Positions 38,136 through 47,494 of a DNA stretch of 64,000 nucleotides are shown one piece after another. Under the pieces are notes generated by a model that was given only the letters and a program-made list of their open reading frames with translations, was not told the DNA's origin and searched no databases. The stretch spans positions 2,294,001 through 2,358,000 of the forward strand of contig CM035307.1 of the NCBI GenBank assembly GCA_002900995.3. The letters run 5' to 3'. Origin of the DNA: Ganoderma boninense (lineage: Eukaryota; Basidiomycota; Agaricomycetes; Polyporales; Polyporaceae). The first letter of the stretch is position 1. Every line of letters begins with the position of its first letter. The translations under genes and the position numbers were made by a program.

Positions 38136-39136
38136 CTACCACGCCCATGTCGCACCGGGGTTGCGGATGGGGATGTCCTCTCTCACGAGGCCAGCAGACC
38201 TAATCTTGCCCAGCTTTCTCTGCCTATCCTCGGCGTGCAACTCAGCCCTCGTCTTTCCTTCCTTGAGCACAACGTGCATCCGCGAGTGTGGATGTACTCG
38301 AAGACCGGCGCGACCACGACCCTTCATATCATACCGTTTAATCTGGTTGGGACCCTTCGTGACCCAAGACTCCGCTACGAGACGTTCAATATCTCATGGG
38401 AGCCAACAAACACGTGGATACGCACAGACGATGAGCCTCCCCTCATTAAGATCCTTGAGCTTGACAGCATGAGACTTGGCCACGACCAACATGCTCTTGA
38501 TGCGGTTACTTGCACGCTTCTCGCTGAACATCATCTGCAGAATGGCATGGTCGATGGGCTTGCCTGCGATCTGCCGGCTGAGCAGGTTCAGCTTCGGTGC
38601 GAGATTTTGAAGTTCGCGGTCGAGTACTTGTGCTGTGGAGAGCTCGGCAAGCTGATATACGGACAACGGGGCAAGTGTACTCGCCTCAGTGTAAGTCTTT
38701 TTCTTCCACGATGGCACAGACACGCCCGCCTCACCCCCCTCGACCGTCGGAACCGACTCGAAGACTCCAAGTTGTCCCTTCTCCGCAGCCTGTCGACGGG
38801 CGGCCTCAATTTCCTCCTGCGTGTTTTGCTGACGCACATTGGGTGCTAGAGATTCTCTGAGCCATTGGACAGGGCCTTTGAAATTGGGCAGACGCATAGA
38901 TACGCTGAGATGGAGAGTTCTCGATCAGAGATGTTACAACGCGGTGTTCAAATTGGCCACATACTGGCGACGCTGGACGGCTTGGACCTGGAGCAGATGG
39001 CGCGAGCTGGATGCTACATGATGAGCGGGCGCCGTCAGAGCAGCCCTACCCACTGTCACAAATTCATAAACATACAAAACACTGTCACAAGTGAATGCTA
39101 CACACCTCCACGGAGACTTGCTCCGACAGACTGCAT
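38136..39136 (-). CDS. MRPL22: Mitochondrial large-subunit ribosomal protein uL22m
   Basis: Exons 39136-39106, 39013-38938, 38856-38426 and 38374-38136 give 258 residues. The short first exon starts a basic mitochondrial presequence (MQSVGASLRGASSSRHLL). The L22 core is at about 125-220: LNLLSRQIAGKPIDHAILQM, FSEKRASNRIKSML, and after the last intron SESWVTKGPNQIKRYDMKGR, with the conserved KGRGRAG-HPHSRMHVVL loop. L22 lines the peptide exit tunnel and here serves the mitoribosome. The 31-nt first exon is inferred from phase and from the fit of the presequence. The gene is head to head with YOS1, 159 bp apart. Confidence 0.88.
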
Positions 39137-39295
39137 GGCGGAAGAAGGGTTCGCGTCTCGAGACTCAACGGCGGAGGAAGGAAGCTGAAGCGCCTCTTCC
39201 GGCCACGCGACCCGCGGTGGCTGCTCGGCGCTTGTCGAAGAACACGACCTGGGACACGTCCACCACCACTCCCCTCCCGCTCAGGCTTGAGCACG
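39137..39295. promoter_or_regulatory. Very short divergent promoter uL22m/YOS1
   Basis: 159 bp between divergent start codons of two housekeeping genes. No TATA box is seen. This is the tightest divergent promoter in the window. Confidence 0.5.
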
Positions 39296-39724
39296 ATGCT
39301 CGGACGTCTCCTCTATGTTTTCCTCCTCCTGACAAACGCTCTGGCTGTGCTAAGTGAAGACCGGTTTCTTGCACGAAGTATGTTCTCGACCTACACATCC
39401 TCAGATGTACTACTTACCGGAGCTGGGTGTTTACTCGTCCTCCTGCCGCCTTCGTTAGTCGGTTGGGGAACCGCACAAGCACAGCCGGTAAACCAAGGTT
39501 TTGGACAACCATACGCCCAGCAATACGACCAACAAGGATATTCTGCAGGACAGGACGTTGGAGTGAAGGGACGTTTGATAAATCTCATCAGCGCCGTCAG
39601 GACGCTCATGCGGAGTAAGCCCCGTCTTTGTTTACACCGACTCATCTCTGAGAGCTCTGTTACAGTACCACTGATAGGACTGAACCTCGTTATCATCATA
39701 TACGAACTACTGTTAGGCGGCTGA
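39296..39724 (+). CDS. YOS1: ER-Golgi transport protein Yos1 (IER3IP1 family)
   Basis: Exons 39296-39377, 39459-39614 and 39666-39724 encode 98 residues, near the family length (80-90). An N-terminal hydrophobic helix (RLLYVFLLLTNALAVL) is followed by SEDRFLARIGWGTAQ, the family signature. A Gln/Tyr-rich insert comes next, then LINLISAVRTLMRIPLIGLN and a second membrane helix ending LLLGG. Yos1 associates with Yip1 and Yif1 on COPII vesicles and is needed for ER-to-Golgi transport. The Gln-rich insert explains the slightly greater length. Confidence 0.9.
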   Translation: MLGRLLYVFLLLTNALAVLSEDRFLARSMFSTYTSSDVLLTGAGCLLVLLPPSLVGWGTAQAQPVNQGFGQPYAQQYDQQGYSAGQDVGVKGRLINLISAVRTLMRSKPRLCLHRLISESSVTVPLIGLNLVIIIYELLLGG

Positions 39725-39799
39725 TGTCCAGGGTTGTACACGAATAGACTCGTTCCGATATTCTCCACGGACGTCCCACGATCCAGTCCATGGTGACGT

Positions 39800-40689
39800 T
39801 CAATTCTGGTTCAGTTTGGCATATTCCTCCTCAATTTGCCTGATGAAGTCAGCAGGGGCATGTCCTCCCTGGTTTGTTCCGCTGGGGGTCAGCCTTTAAG
39901 CAATATTGATTGAATCAAGTGAGTCCTTACCTCGCACTCTTTCCACGCCCCGTCCCGGACGCAAACCTGCTTCTCATTGATTATCACGGTACAACTTTTC
40001 CTACCGGGGGACGCGCGCATCGTCAGGTCAACGTCGGAAAGACCTTGAATTAGATTTACGCACTCGATACCCAAGAGCTTCGTCACCTGAACGCTCTCTC
40101 GTAAGAGGTCAATACCTTCCCTTCCTTTGCCGTCACCGCTCAACCCTGCACAGGCACCAACACCACTGTTTTCCCAGTCTAATTTCGCCGAGTTCGCGCA
40201 CTTGAGCGCCGTTGCAGGCTTGCCGACCTCGTATCTGCCTTGAAAATTCTGGCACTGGACGAACTCCCACCACCGTTCGAAGGACGCATACTTGATTGCG
40301 CACAGCTCCTGCACGTTCCCTGCGCATTCATTCGGGCCATGCATGCAAGTCACCCCAAAGTCGGGCTCGGATGAATTCAATCTGGCATTCCCTCGAGTTT
40401 AATATGCAAAGATGTGTGGCAGTGGAGGATCATCTTACTTTCCGATGAAGGACAGGGTCAAGTCGACTTTGTCCCCGATGCGTTGGACGACATGATCGAA
40501 GACGTTCTCGCAAAGGATTGCGTCCGGACATGCACTCATCACACCCAACACCACGGGGACTTTGACGGCAGCTTCCGCTCCTGACCAGGTACTGCCAGAC
40601 TGGACGATCAAGGGATGGAAGACCCCTGCGTGAATTGTTGGGAAGAGGGCAGCCAGGCACGATAGTGTTGCAAGGGTAGCGGGGAGCAT
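39800..40689 (-). CDS. GILT-family thiol reductase-like secreted protein
   Basis: Exons 40689-40439, 40381-39931 and 39868-39800 give 256 residues from MLPATLATL (an upstream in-frame ATG at 40719 is possible). Residues 1-21 are a signal peptide. VPVVLGVMSACPDAILCENV begins the thioredoxin-like fold. The GILT signature C-x-H-G-x2-E-C-x2-N-x4-C is complete at Cys96-Cys111 (CMHGPNECAGNVQELC). The active-site pair is Cys54 and Cys60, spaced CX5C rather than the animal CXXC, so redox chemistry may differ. Animal GILT reduces disulfides in the lysosome; in fungi the role is largely unstudied, with vacuolar or extracellular disulfide reduction as the inference. Confidence 0.85.
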
Positions 40690-41400
40690 GGCGATAGCGG
40701 TGGTGGTGGTATCGAACAATGCTTAGGATGCTTGACCATCGAGGCGCTGACGACCACGACCCTGGAATGAGCTGTGGGGCTGGCTGGGTGCGAGGATGAC
40801 AGAGCAGCGGAGAGAGTTGCGCAACATGCCCTCATTCTCTCACGCCCACGTGGGGGGCGCAGTCCCCGATGGAATCTACGGAAGCTTAAACGTCTGCTCA
40901 AATTCGGCATCGCACGGCATCGAATGTCTCGAGCCCGAGGGGAGCGGGCTGGCCAAATCCATCTTCCTGCCAATCCTGGCTCCCAGATTAACCCGCACGC
41001 GTCTCCATGCACCGTACAGTATGCACATCTGGCCCGTTGCGTCGAACCCTGTCGCACGCGTTCCGAACTTCAATCACCCCTGTGGATAAAAACAGATGAT
41101 ATTACACCGGACTGTCGACCACCACGGCCCGGGTGCTGGTTTGAAGTACCGACTACATGGGTACCCGCGCGCGCACCACCGCCGAACCGAGAAGCCCTCC
41201 TTAGACGCACAGTGGCACATCCATCGGCGGACGGCGCCCCACCGTCCTCATCCCATCGCTCAGAAGCCGGGGATCCTTCCATCGCGAGGGGGAGGCGGAA
41301 TAATCCTGTGCGGTCCTCGTGGAACACGAGATGCACGATTGTAATGATTAGGAGCGTCCTTCCGGCGCGCGGGATACTGAGCAGCACTAGGGACACATTC
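40690..41400. other. Intergenic, GILT promoter side
   Basis: About 710 bp between two minus-strand genes. Overlapping frames occur on both strands but none has homology or splice continuity. Presumed promoter of the GILT gene. Confidence 0.5.
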
Positions 41401-42240
41401 TCATACCGAGTCCCACGAATCCCACCACTTCCGTGCTTCGGTGTCCGATGGCGGTGGTTCGAAGTATCGACAACGCGCCCGGAACGCTGTGCATGATCGG
41501 TCTGTATTCGCAGCGTTGTCAGTCAAAGCTGAACAAGGTTACGTACCCTCAAATGTGCGTTTCCGCACAATATTCTCGACGATCAATTCATTGTGTATCT
41601 GGTTGCGCTTGTTTCCACTAGCGCGTCAGAACAGCGGTGCAGCGGGCCCAGGACGGGGTGGCCCACCTTCACCTCCTCCGCATACAGGGCGCCACGAGCT
41701 TTACGCTGAGCCGAGGCATCATCTCCAGCGTCCTGTAACGAACGTTGTTTTTCTTCCACAGATTCGTCTAGGACGCCTACGCAATAGTTGGCAAGCTCCC
41801 TCCGGCGGGACCAATTTGCTTATCACCAAGCGGTTGGTCTCTTGGATCGGCGGGCTAGCATTGACGGAGGCGCACCAATGAATTCCTTCCACACGTGCGC
41901 GCACGCCTGCTCCTCGATGTCCCCCTTGCCTCCCATGCCGGTCCGTTCGCGGTCGCGATACTGTGCGGTTGTGCGGTTCAGACGCATGTTGATGCTGTCA
42001 TCAAGTTTTCTGTACTGGCTCATGAGCTCTGGTGCCCGTGTGGTGCGGCCGTCGCGGGCAAGGGAATGATGCACGGCGCGCGTGTGCGTCAGCAGAGAGG
42101 TACGAACGGCGGCGCTGATAGAACCCACCTTTGAAGGCCGAGACATCGTGGCAAGTTGATGAGGAAACATGAACGGTTTTCGGGGTCAAAGTTGGTGCTT
42201 GGATCGCCAGGCTGCCCAGCTGGGGCTGCTTGGACGGCAT
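41401..42240 (-). CDS. MIX23: MIX23/CCDC58 (caffeine-induced death protein 2) family mitochondrial protein
   Basis: Five exons (42240-42129, 42028-41876, 41818-41673, 41607-41547, 41486-41401) give 185 residues. Family segments appear in order: CHDVSAFKELMSQYRKLDDS, RLNR, ANWSRRRELANYCV, RNQIHNELIVENIVRKR and AFRARCRYFEPP. Cys30, Cys80, Cys101 and Cys163 are at the conserved positions, fitting an intermembrane-space protein oxidised on import by the Mia40 pathway. In yeast MIX23 helps mitochondrial protein import. The C-terminal SDTEARKWWDSWDSV is an extension. Each family segment sits in a separate small exon, so no single open frame reveals the gene. Confidence 0.85.
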
Positions 42241-42820
42241 TGTGGAAGAACAGGAAGGAGAGGAACACGCCCTCGCTCCGACGCTCACCGGTACTTCCTG
42301 ACGCCCAGCGGTGATCGAGCCCCCAGGCGCCCGCGCCCAGAGCCTTACGTCACGGCCCGGCGTCGTCGAACAGTCGAAGTACACTCACTCTCATTGTCAT
42401 ATTCTTCCTCCGGCACTACGATCCACCGGCCCCCTGGGCACCCACGGGCAAAAGGACTTGGTGCGCTATGATACACATACATTTATAGGTGACCAAGGTC
42501 ATAGGTACAGAAGCAGGCGTAACATCCGCGGTACTATCTACAAGCTAAGGTGCGGCAAAGTAAACCGGCACGAAGACACTGACGGCCTCACAGGAGAATA
42601 ACGATACAATATCGGACGATACTCGAAATACACGGAGACCGCGGGAGAAGCATACGGTGCACAGATACCAACACAGCAATACGAAATCATGAAGAAGACG
42701 GCGATTGAAACGGTCATCTTTCGGGACCCACTTGTCGAGCAGAAGCAGATGGCCTCCTGGAGATGGGGATGGACATCCGGTGCATCCCCGGTGATAAACG
42801 TCAACGAGCTTGTCCCCCTA
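42241..42820. other. Intergenic region
   Basis: 580 bp between the MIX23 start and the zinc-finger gene stop, both minus strand. Presumed promoter and 3' UTR. Nothing else seen. Confidence 0.5.
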
Positions 42821-44692
42821 TCACGCCGGTGGAGGCGTGGTAAGGTCCTCAGTGCCATGCTCCGAATCCTTCGCAGGAGATCCGGCTTGGACACTTGGGG
42901 CCATCCTCCCATTCTTCGTGCGCGACGACTTGTGTTCGTGCGCCAGGATCATGTGCCGGTGCCTGCGCGCCGGGTCCTTGAATTGCTCGTCGCAATAGTG
43001 GCACTTGTGGGGGGCGTCACCAGTGCTACGGCGTGAACGGGTTAGCAAGAGATGGGGGTGAAACGCACGCCGAGCGGCCAAACTTGACTTACTGCGTGTT
43101 GAGGTGAGTGTCGAGGTTACTCTTTTGGGAAAACCCTTTCCCGCAGTACTGGCACTTGCACGGCCTGGGTTGGAAGGAACATCAGCGTCAGCGCGCACTC
43201 TTGGAGACCAACGAGCATCAAAGGACGAGCGGCGGCGCACCTGAGCTGGAGATGCTTCGATTCAATGTGCCTCTTCACAAGGTGCTTTTTGGAGTGATAT
43301 CCGCAGGGTTCCACAGTGCCGTCGCGGTGCTTCTGCAATGGCCAGACGCACTTGAACTCTGGACCTGCGAAGAGTTCCGGTGAGGGATAAGTGTACTTGA
43401 TCCACGCGTTCTTCATGCCCTCGGGCTCCTCCTCCTCTTCCTCTTCCTCCCTGCTCTGCGCTGGGAGTGCAGTCGCCACAGCGGCAGTAGGCGCGATTGA
43501 TCGAGGGACCATTGCGCCGCCACCGCGGGACGAATTTGATTGATGAGCCGGGTAGAAAGTGGCCGGGCGTAGCTCGACGTCGCTCGAGTCCGACTCAGCG
43601 CCGGAGATTGGGCGATACACTTTCGTGGCCTCTTTGTTTGTGCACTGTGCTGAGTTACTGGTGGATGTGGGTGGGATGGTCGGCGGGGCGCTGTAGGCCG
43701 AAGCGGCCCTGTTGGGCGCATTGTTGTGGGAAATTCTTGAATCAGAAGCTCAATAACTCTGAAGCGGCGTTCGGGTGCATTCGTGTCTCACCTAGGTAGC
43801 TTCAGGAGCCTGTCGGAAGGGCTAGTAGGAGCTGAACCTTCGTGGCTGCGCATTTCGGCATGAGGATTGCGGCGCGAGTTCAAAATCAAATGGACTCACT
43901 CCGACTCCGCCGAGGAGCTGCGTTTACGAGAGTAGGAAAGAGGAGGTGGCGTCGAGGCTGGGGAAGAATGCGAAGAACCCATCCTGCACAGACGTAAGGT
44001 ATCGCCACAGCTTCGGGGACATTCGGCCACTTACGTGCACGAGACCGGGGAATGGGGCCGAGAGTATGTGGAAGTTGAGTATGTGGAGTTTGAGTCGGTG
44101 TCGCTCGTTTGGCTCCGGTACCTCACGTAGATGCGGGACTCGGACTCCGAGTCGCCACGCGGGTCCCAGCGGGCCCACATAAACGTGGCGGTCGGCAGCT
44201 CATAAACTGAGAGCGGAAGTTGCGCAGGTTTCGTGCCATAAGCACGTGTCGTCGCCTTCGCAGATGGCCTGTAGTTGGAATCGTGTAAGCCTCAAGAAGA
44301 GTAGACTCGCAGGTAGACTGGCGCAGTGTAAGTGCTTACATAGGCGGCACGATAGATGGGGGGACTGTGGCGGGAGATAACAGGCGAGGTCGATTGTGGC
44401 GAGAGCGAGTCCCGGAATGACTGGAATGTCTCGTGTCTCATGGGGTTGCGGCGAGGAGCTTGGTTGAAGTTTGAGAGGGAGAGGCTAGATATACAGATTG
44501 TGGCGAGGTGTCAGAAACCGCATTTTTTCGTTTACGAACAAGAGGTGATTGATGGGAAACATCAGAAACACGTTCGAGGCACCGAATACAATGTATGCGA
44601 TAGTGTAAACGGTGTAATGAGGAGTAATTTATCAATCGCCACACTTACCGGGCATAGTTCCCTGTAAGGAAGTCGTTGTGGCGGGAAGACAT
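42821..44692 (-). CDS. C2H2 zinc-finger protein, probable transcription factor
   Basis: Eight exons (44692-44649, 44484-44340, 44255-44035, 43983-43900, 43845-43792, 43735-43241, 43164-43093, 43025-42821) give 439 residues. The first ~300 residues are Ser/Pro/Thr-rich with an acidic stretch (QSREEEEEEEEPEG). Three C-terminal fingers follow. The first is irregular (CVWPLQKHRDGTVEPCGYHS, then HLVKRHIESKH). The second is classical (CQYCGKGFSQKSNLDTHLNTH), its last His completed across an intron and joined by the linker HTGDAPHK. The third is CHYCDEQF…HRHMILAH. Expected to bind DNA in the nucleus. The 5' exons (above 43983) rest on phase and natural Ser-rich sequence only and are less certain; the exon-3 acceptor is not the strongest nearby. 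Confidence 0.75.
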
Positions 44693-44831
44693 GGGAAGTG
44701 TGCTCTCGCTGTTGCCAGTGTGTACAAGAGAGAGAGAAGGACTGGGAGAAGCTGTGCTGGTGCTGGTTAAGAGCAAGGTGGTTCCAAGAAGGCGGCGGGA
44801 CGTAAAATGAGGAGGAGGGACGCAGAGGAAG

Positions 44832-44838
44832 CTTTATA
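44832..44838 (-). promoter_or_regulatory. TATA box of the C2H2 gene
   Basis: TATAAAG on the minus strand, about 140 bases upstream of the proposed start at 44692. Its position supports the upstream start rather than one at 43982. Confidence 0.45.
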
Positions 44839-46443
44839 GCGGCGCGGAAGGGGTCGGTCCTTGAATTCCCTAATCGGCGAGCGCTGTGGGCGTACGAGGG
44901 AAAAGGGAATTGGAAGCGCACTGGAACGAGGAGGATCGCGATTTGCCCTAGTGCGAGTTGCTGGGGTACTGAGTGAAGACCAACCCAGGCGACGCGCCGG
45001 GCAATGATCTGGATGCGCGAACAAACGCTGAGCAGGAATTGCATGTTTTGCCTCCCTCTAGACATGTGCTCTCGCTAGAACATGTGCCACCGGGACCTTG
45101 CCAGGACCCCGGAACCATCCCGCGCCCACACGGCCAAACGCAACCAAACCCCGCTTCCCCGCCGGTTCCGCGCACGTGGACCCCCCCGAAAAGGCAAATC
45201 TGGGTGGCACCGGTCGGACGCTACCGTCAGCGCGCCTATTTGCCGGCACTGCTCTCGGGGATCGCACTCGAGATCAGTTCTTCCTCCCCGCCAGATCGCT
45301 CTCCTCCCGCCCACGTTTCGTCCAACCGCCCGCCCCACTCCAAGAAGCCAGAAGACGACAGACAACACATCGCTAGGTTACCCTGACTGATATCCAGAGC
45401 CCACAAATCCACCACCGCCTGGAGCCAGCATCCCCGGGCCCCCCCACTGGAGAAGCCTGTAGGACCCCAGGTCATCGATCCTGCAGCATCGATGACTGTG
45501 CTGCGCCACTCGCTGTCAATAAGAAGATCATCCCCATTCACAAATAGCCCAGCACGCCACAGCATTGTATGCACTAGCCCGAGGCCGTCCCCCCAGTCTC
45601 GGGCACAGGGATCACTGACTGCCCGATTTGCCCATCCTCATTGCCTTTCAATTGTTTCTGCACTGGTCTCAGGCTTCCCCCCTCAGTACTGAAATCTCTG
45701 ATCAATTTGAAATGATTCAGCCACCCTCGGAAAAGGTTCTGAACATGCCCTTGTCCTCATTGAAGTCCGCCCCCCCTGCGCTCCGCTCAAAAGTGAGCGC
45801 TGGCTAGCGGTGAGGCCTTGAGGGCAAGTCCACGTTGACGCCCCATGTATGATAGGCGGAGATACCCTCATAGCCGGCGGACCCTCTCATCACGACCTCC
45901 AGTGGACCCACTATTCGCCAACGTCCAACGCTCAAGATGCAAGCCGCATTTTGCGAATCTCCGGACCGGAGCCGCCCATTTCAGCTTCAGGCTTATCCTA
46001 CGTCCGATTTGCGTCGGTCTCTTCGCTGTGCTAGTATACAGAAGCCTCGAGCCGTTCACGCCGAGGCATTCAAACTGGTTGCCGGCCATGGGGCTGCATT
46101 TATTTCACGGTTCTGAGGCGCTTTAGGTAGACGTTTTTTTTTCGAATTGAAGTATGGCGTTCGATGGAGGGACCTTGATCAAGATGTGGGGACCCCGGCC
46201 ATCGGCCAACGGGCCTCGCGACTTGGCGCGGCGTTCCGTGAACAAGGGGGCAGGGGTCGGCTAGCCTCACGGGAACCACACGTGCTGCTGCGAGCCAACG
46301 GGTATCAAATGAAGAAACCAACGACCGAACACGGTGAAGGTATGGTTCAAGAATGCATTAGTGGGCTCTATACACTATACTAGGCTACACTAAACAGGTT
46401 AAGTGCTACCACGATCTACAGCGTACGGTACAAATAGTGTGCT
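44839..46443. other. Intergenic, no gene supported
   Basis: About 1.6 kb. The left half (to about 45700) is C-rich; the right half becomes AT-richer. Frames on both strands (such as 44973-45386 plus and 45236-45574 minus) lack recognisable homology. No RNA gene or transposon end was recognised. Confidence 0.5.
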
Positions 46444-46540
46444 GAGTGTATACTACCGCGAATGTATGCTATGGTGAATGTATGCTACGACGGATGTATG
46501 CTCATCACGAATGTACACTACAACAAATCTATGCTATAAA
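46444..46540. repeat. 16-bp tandem repeat, about six imperfect copies
   Basis: Units of 16 bp with core GAATGTATGCTA start at 46444, 46460, 46476, 46492, 46509 and 46525. The core diverges towards the right (GAATGTACACTA, AAATCTATGCTA). It is AT-rich against a GC-rich background and sits just downstream of the zinc-finger-like gene's stop. Confidence 0.75.
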
Positions 46541-46622
46541 AATTAGTATGGGTCTATCGGTACGAGATATTAGCAGGTAGCTTAGAAGTAGATCTAGATG
46601 GGGATCGAAGGTCTAAGAGTCT

Positions 46623-47494
46623 TCACTTGAACAAATGCCCATTCTCGGGGGTGAGGCCGTGCTGCTCGCACAGATGACTGAACCGCTCGGCCGCATTTGC
46701 AAAGTGCGTGGTACACTGATGACACGGTTTCTTGAGCATGCTATCGCAGATGGAATTAGCGACCGAATTGTGCAAGGGGGGAAGACAGGCATACTGCAAC
46801 GGTTGGTGAGAAGCGAACCTGCCGATTTGCCTGAACGTCCAGCCACAGACACCGCAAGTGATGGGCACTCTAGATATGGGGTTAACCAACGGCCGGCAAT
46901 GACGGGGAAGGGGCGCGTACATAGTCGTTCCATGGCAAGCCGCCAAGTGCTTCTCTGCCTCATCCCCACCCATGGCATGAGAAGCGCAAAGACGACATTG
47001 AAAGGCTTCGCCGTTGAGAGCTGGAGTGAGGACTGCGTTCCATTGTCTGAATGCCGAGGAGAGGGTCAGTACGAATAATGCGAGACAGTAGTGTCGTTTG
47101 GGACTATGAGGACCCAGGAGCGGAGCTCGCTCGAAGCGCAGCCAGGGGAGGATAGGAGAGGTGATGGTGTGTCGGTGAGATGGAGACGTACACAGCAGGC
47201 ATCGTGAAATTCGTGTCGAGTTGGATTCCGTGTCGTGAATGGGATGTCGGTTTCGAGTTCGCTGAGCATCTGGACGACTGCGCGCAAGAGTTTTAAACCC
47301 ACCAACTGAGCGTTTTCACCAATACTTTCTCTATCGCGCCGTAGGGCAGCGTCGTCCAGTATCCCGCATGCCCCGGGCGCGCCTCGATGCAGAGCGGGCT
47401 GGCTCGCAGGCGTGCCGCACACGAGTGCGACGGGCAGCGCGCCCGGGTCATACACTGGCAGCCGGAGCCCAAGCCTGTATTGCCATCGAAGCAT
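46623..47494 (-). CDS. Probable zinc-finger-like protein, structure uncertain
   Basis: The 3' exon is well formed. It reads ALNGEAFQCRLCASHAMGG…HLAACHG, then ITCGVCGWTFRQIGRFASH, then PCHQCTTHFANAAERFSHLC, and ends NGHLFK at 46623. These are three Cys2-His2/Cys2-His-Cys-like modules about 40 residues apart. An upstream exon probably starts at MLRWQYRLGLRLPVYD (47494) and ends in …HEFHDACC near 47196. The join is unclear: a donor at GTACGT with an acceptor near 47129-47134 keeps phase, but other joins are possible. Function is unknown; nucleic-acid or protein binding by zinc modules is inferred. It is unrelated in sequence to the C2H2 gene at 42.8-44.7 kb. Confidence 0.45.

Noticed and set aside
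41120..41470. Apparent repeat: GGT…GAAGTAYCGAC at about 41140 and 41455
   Set aside because: Similarity is limited to about 20 loosely matching bases, and one copy is inside MIX23 coding sequence; likely coincidence.
40774..41496. 240-codon open frame on the plus strand
   Set aside because: It overlaps the last exons of the MIX23 gene on the other strand and shows no family features.
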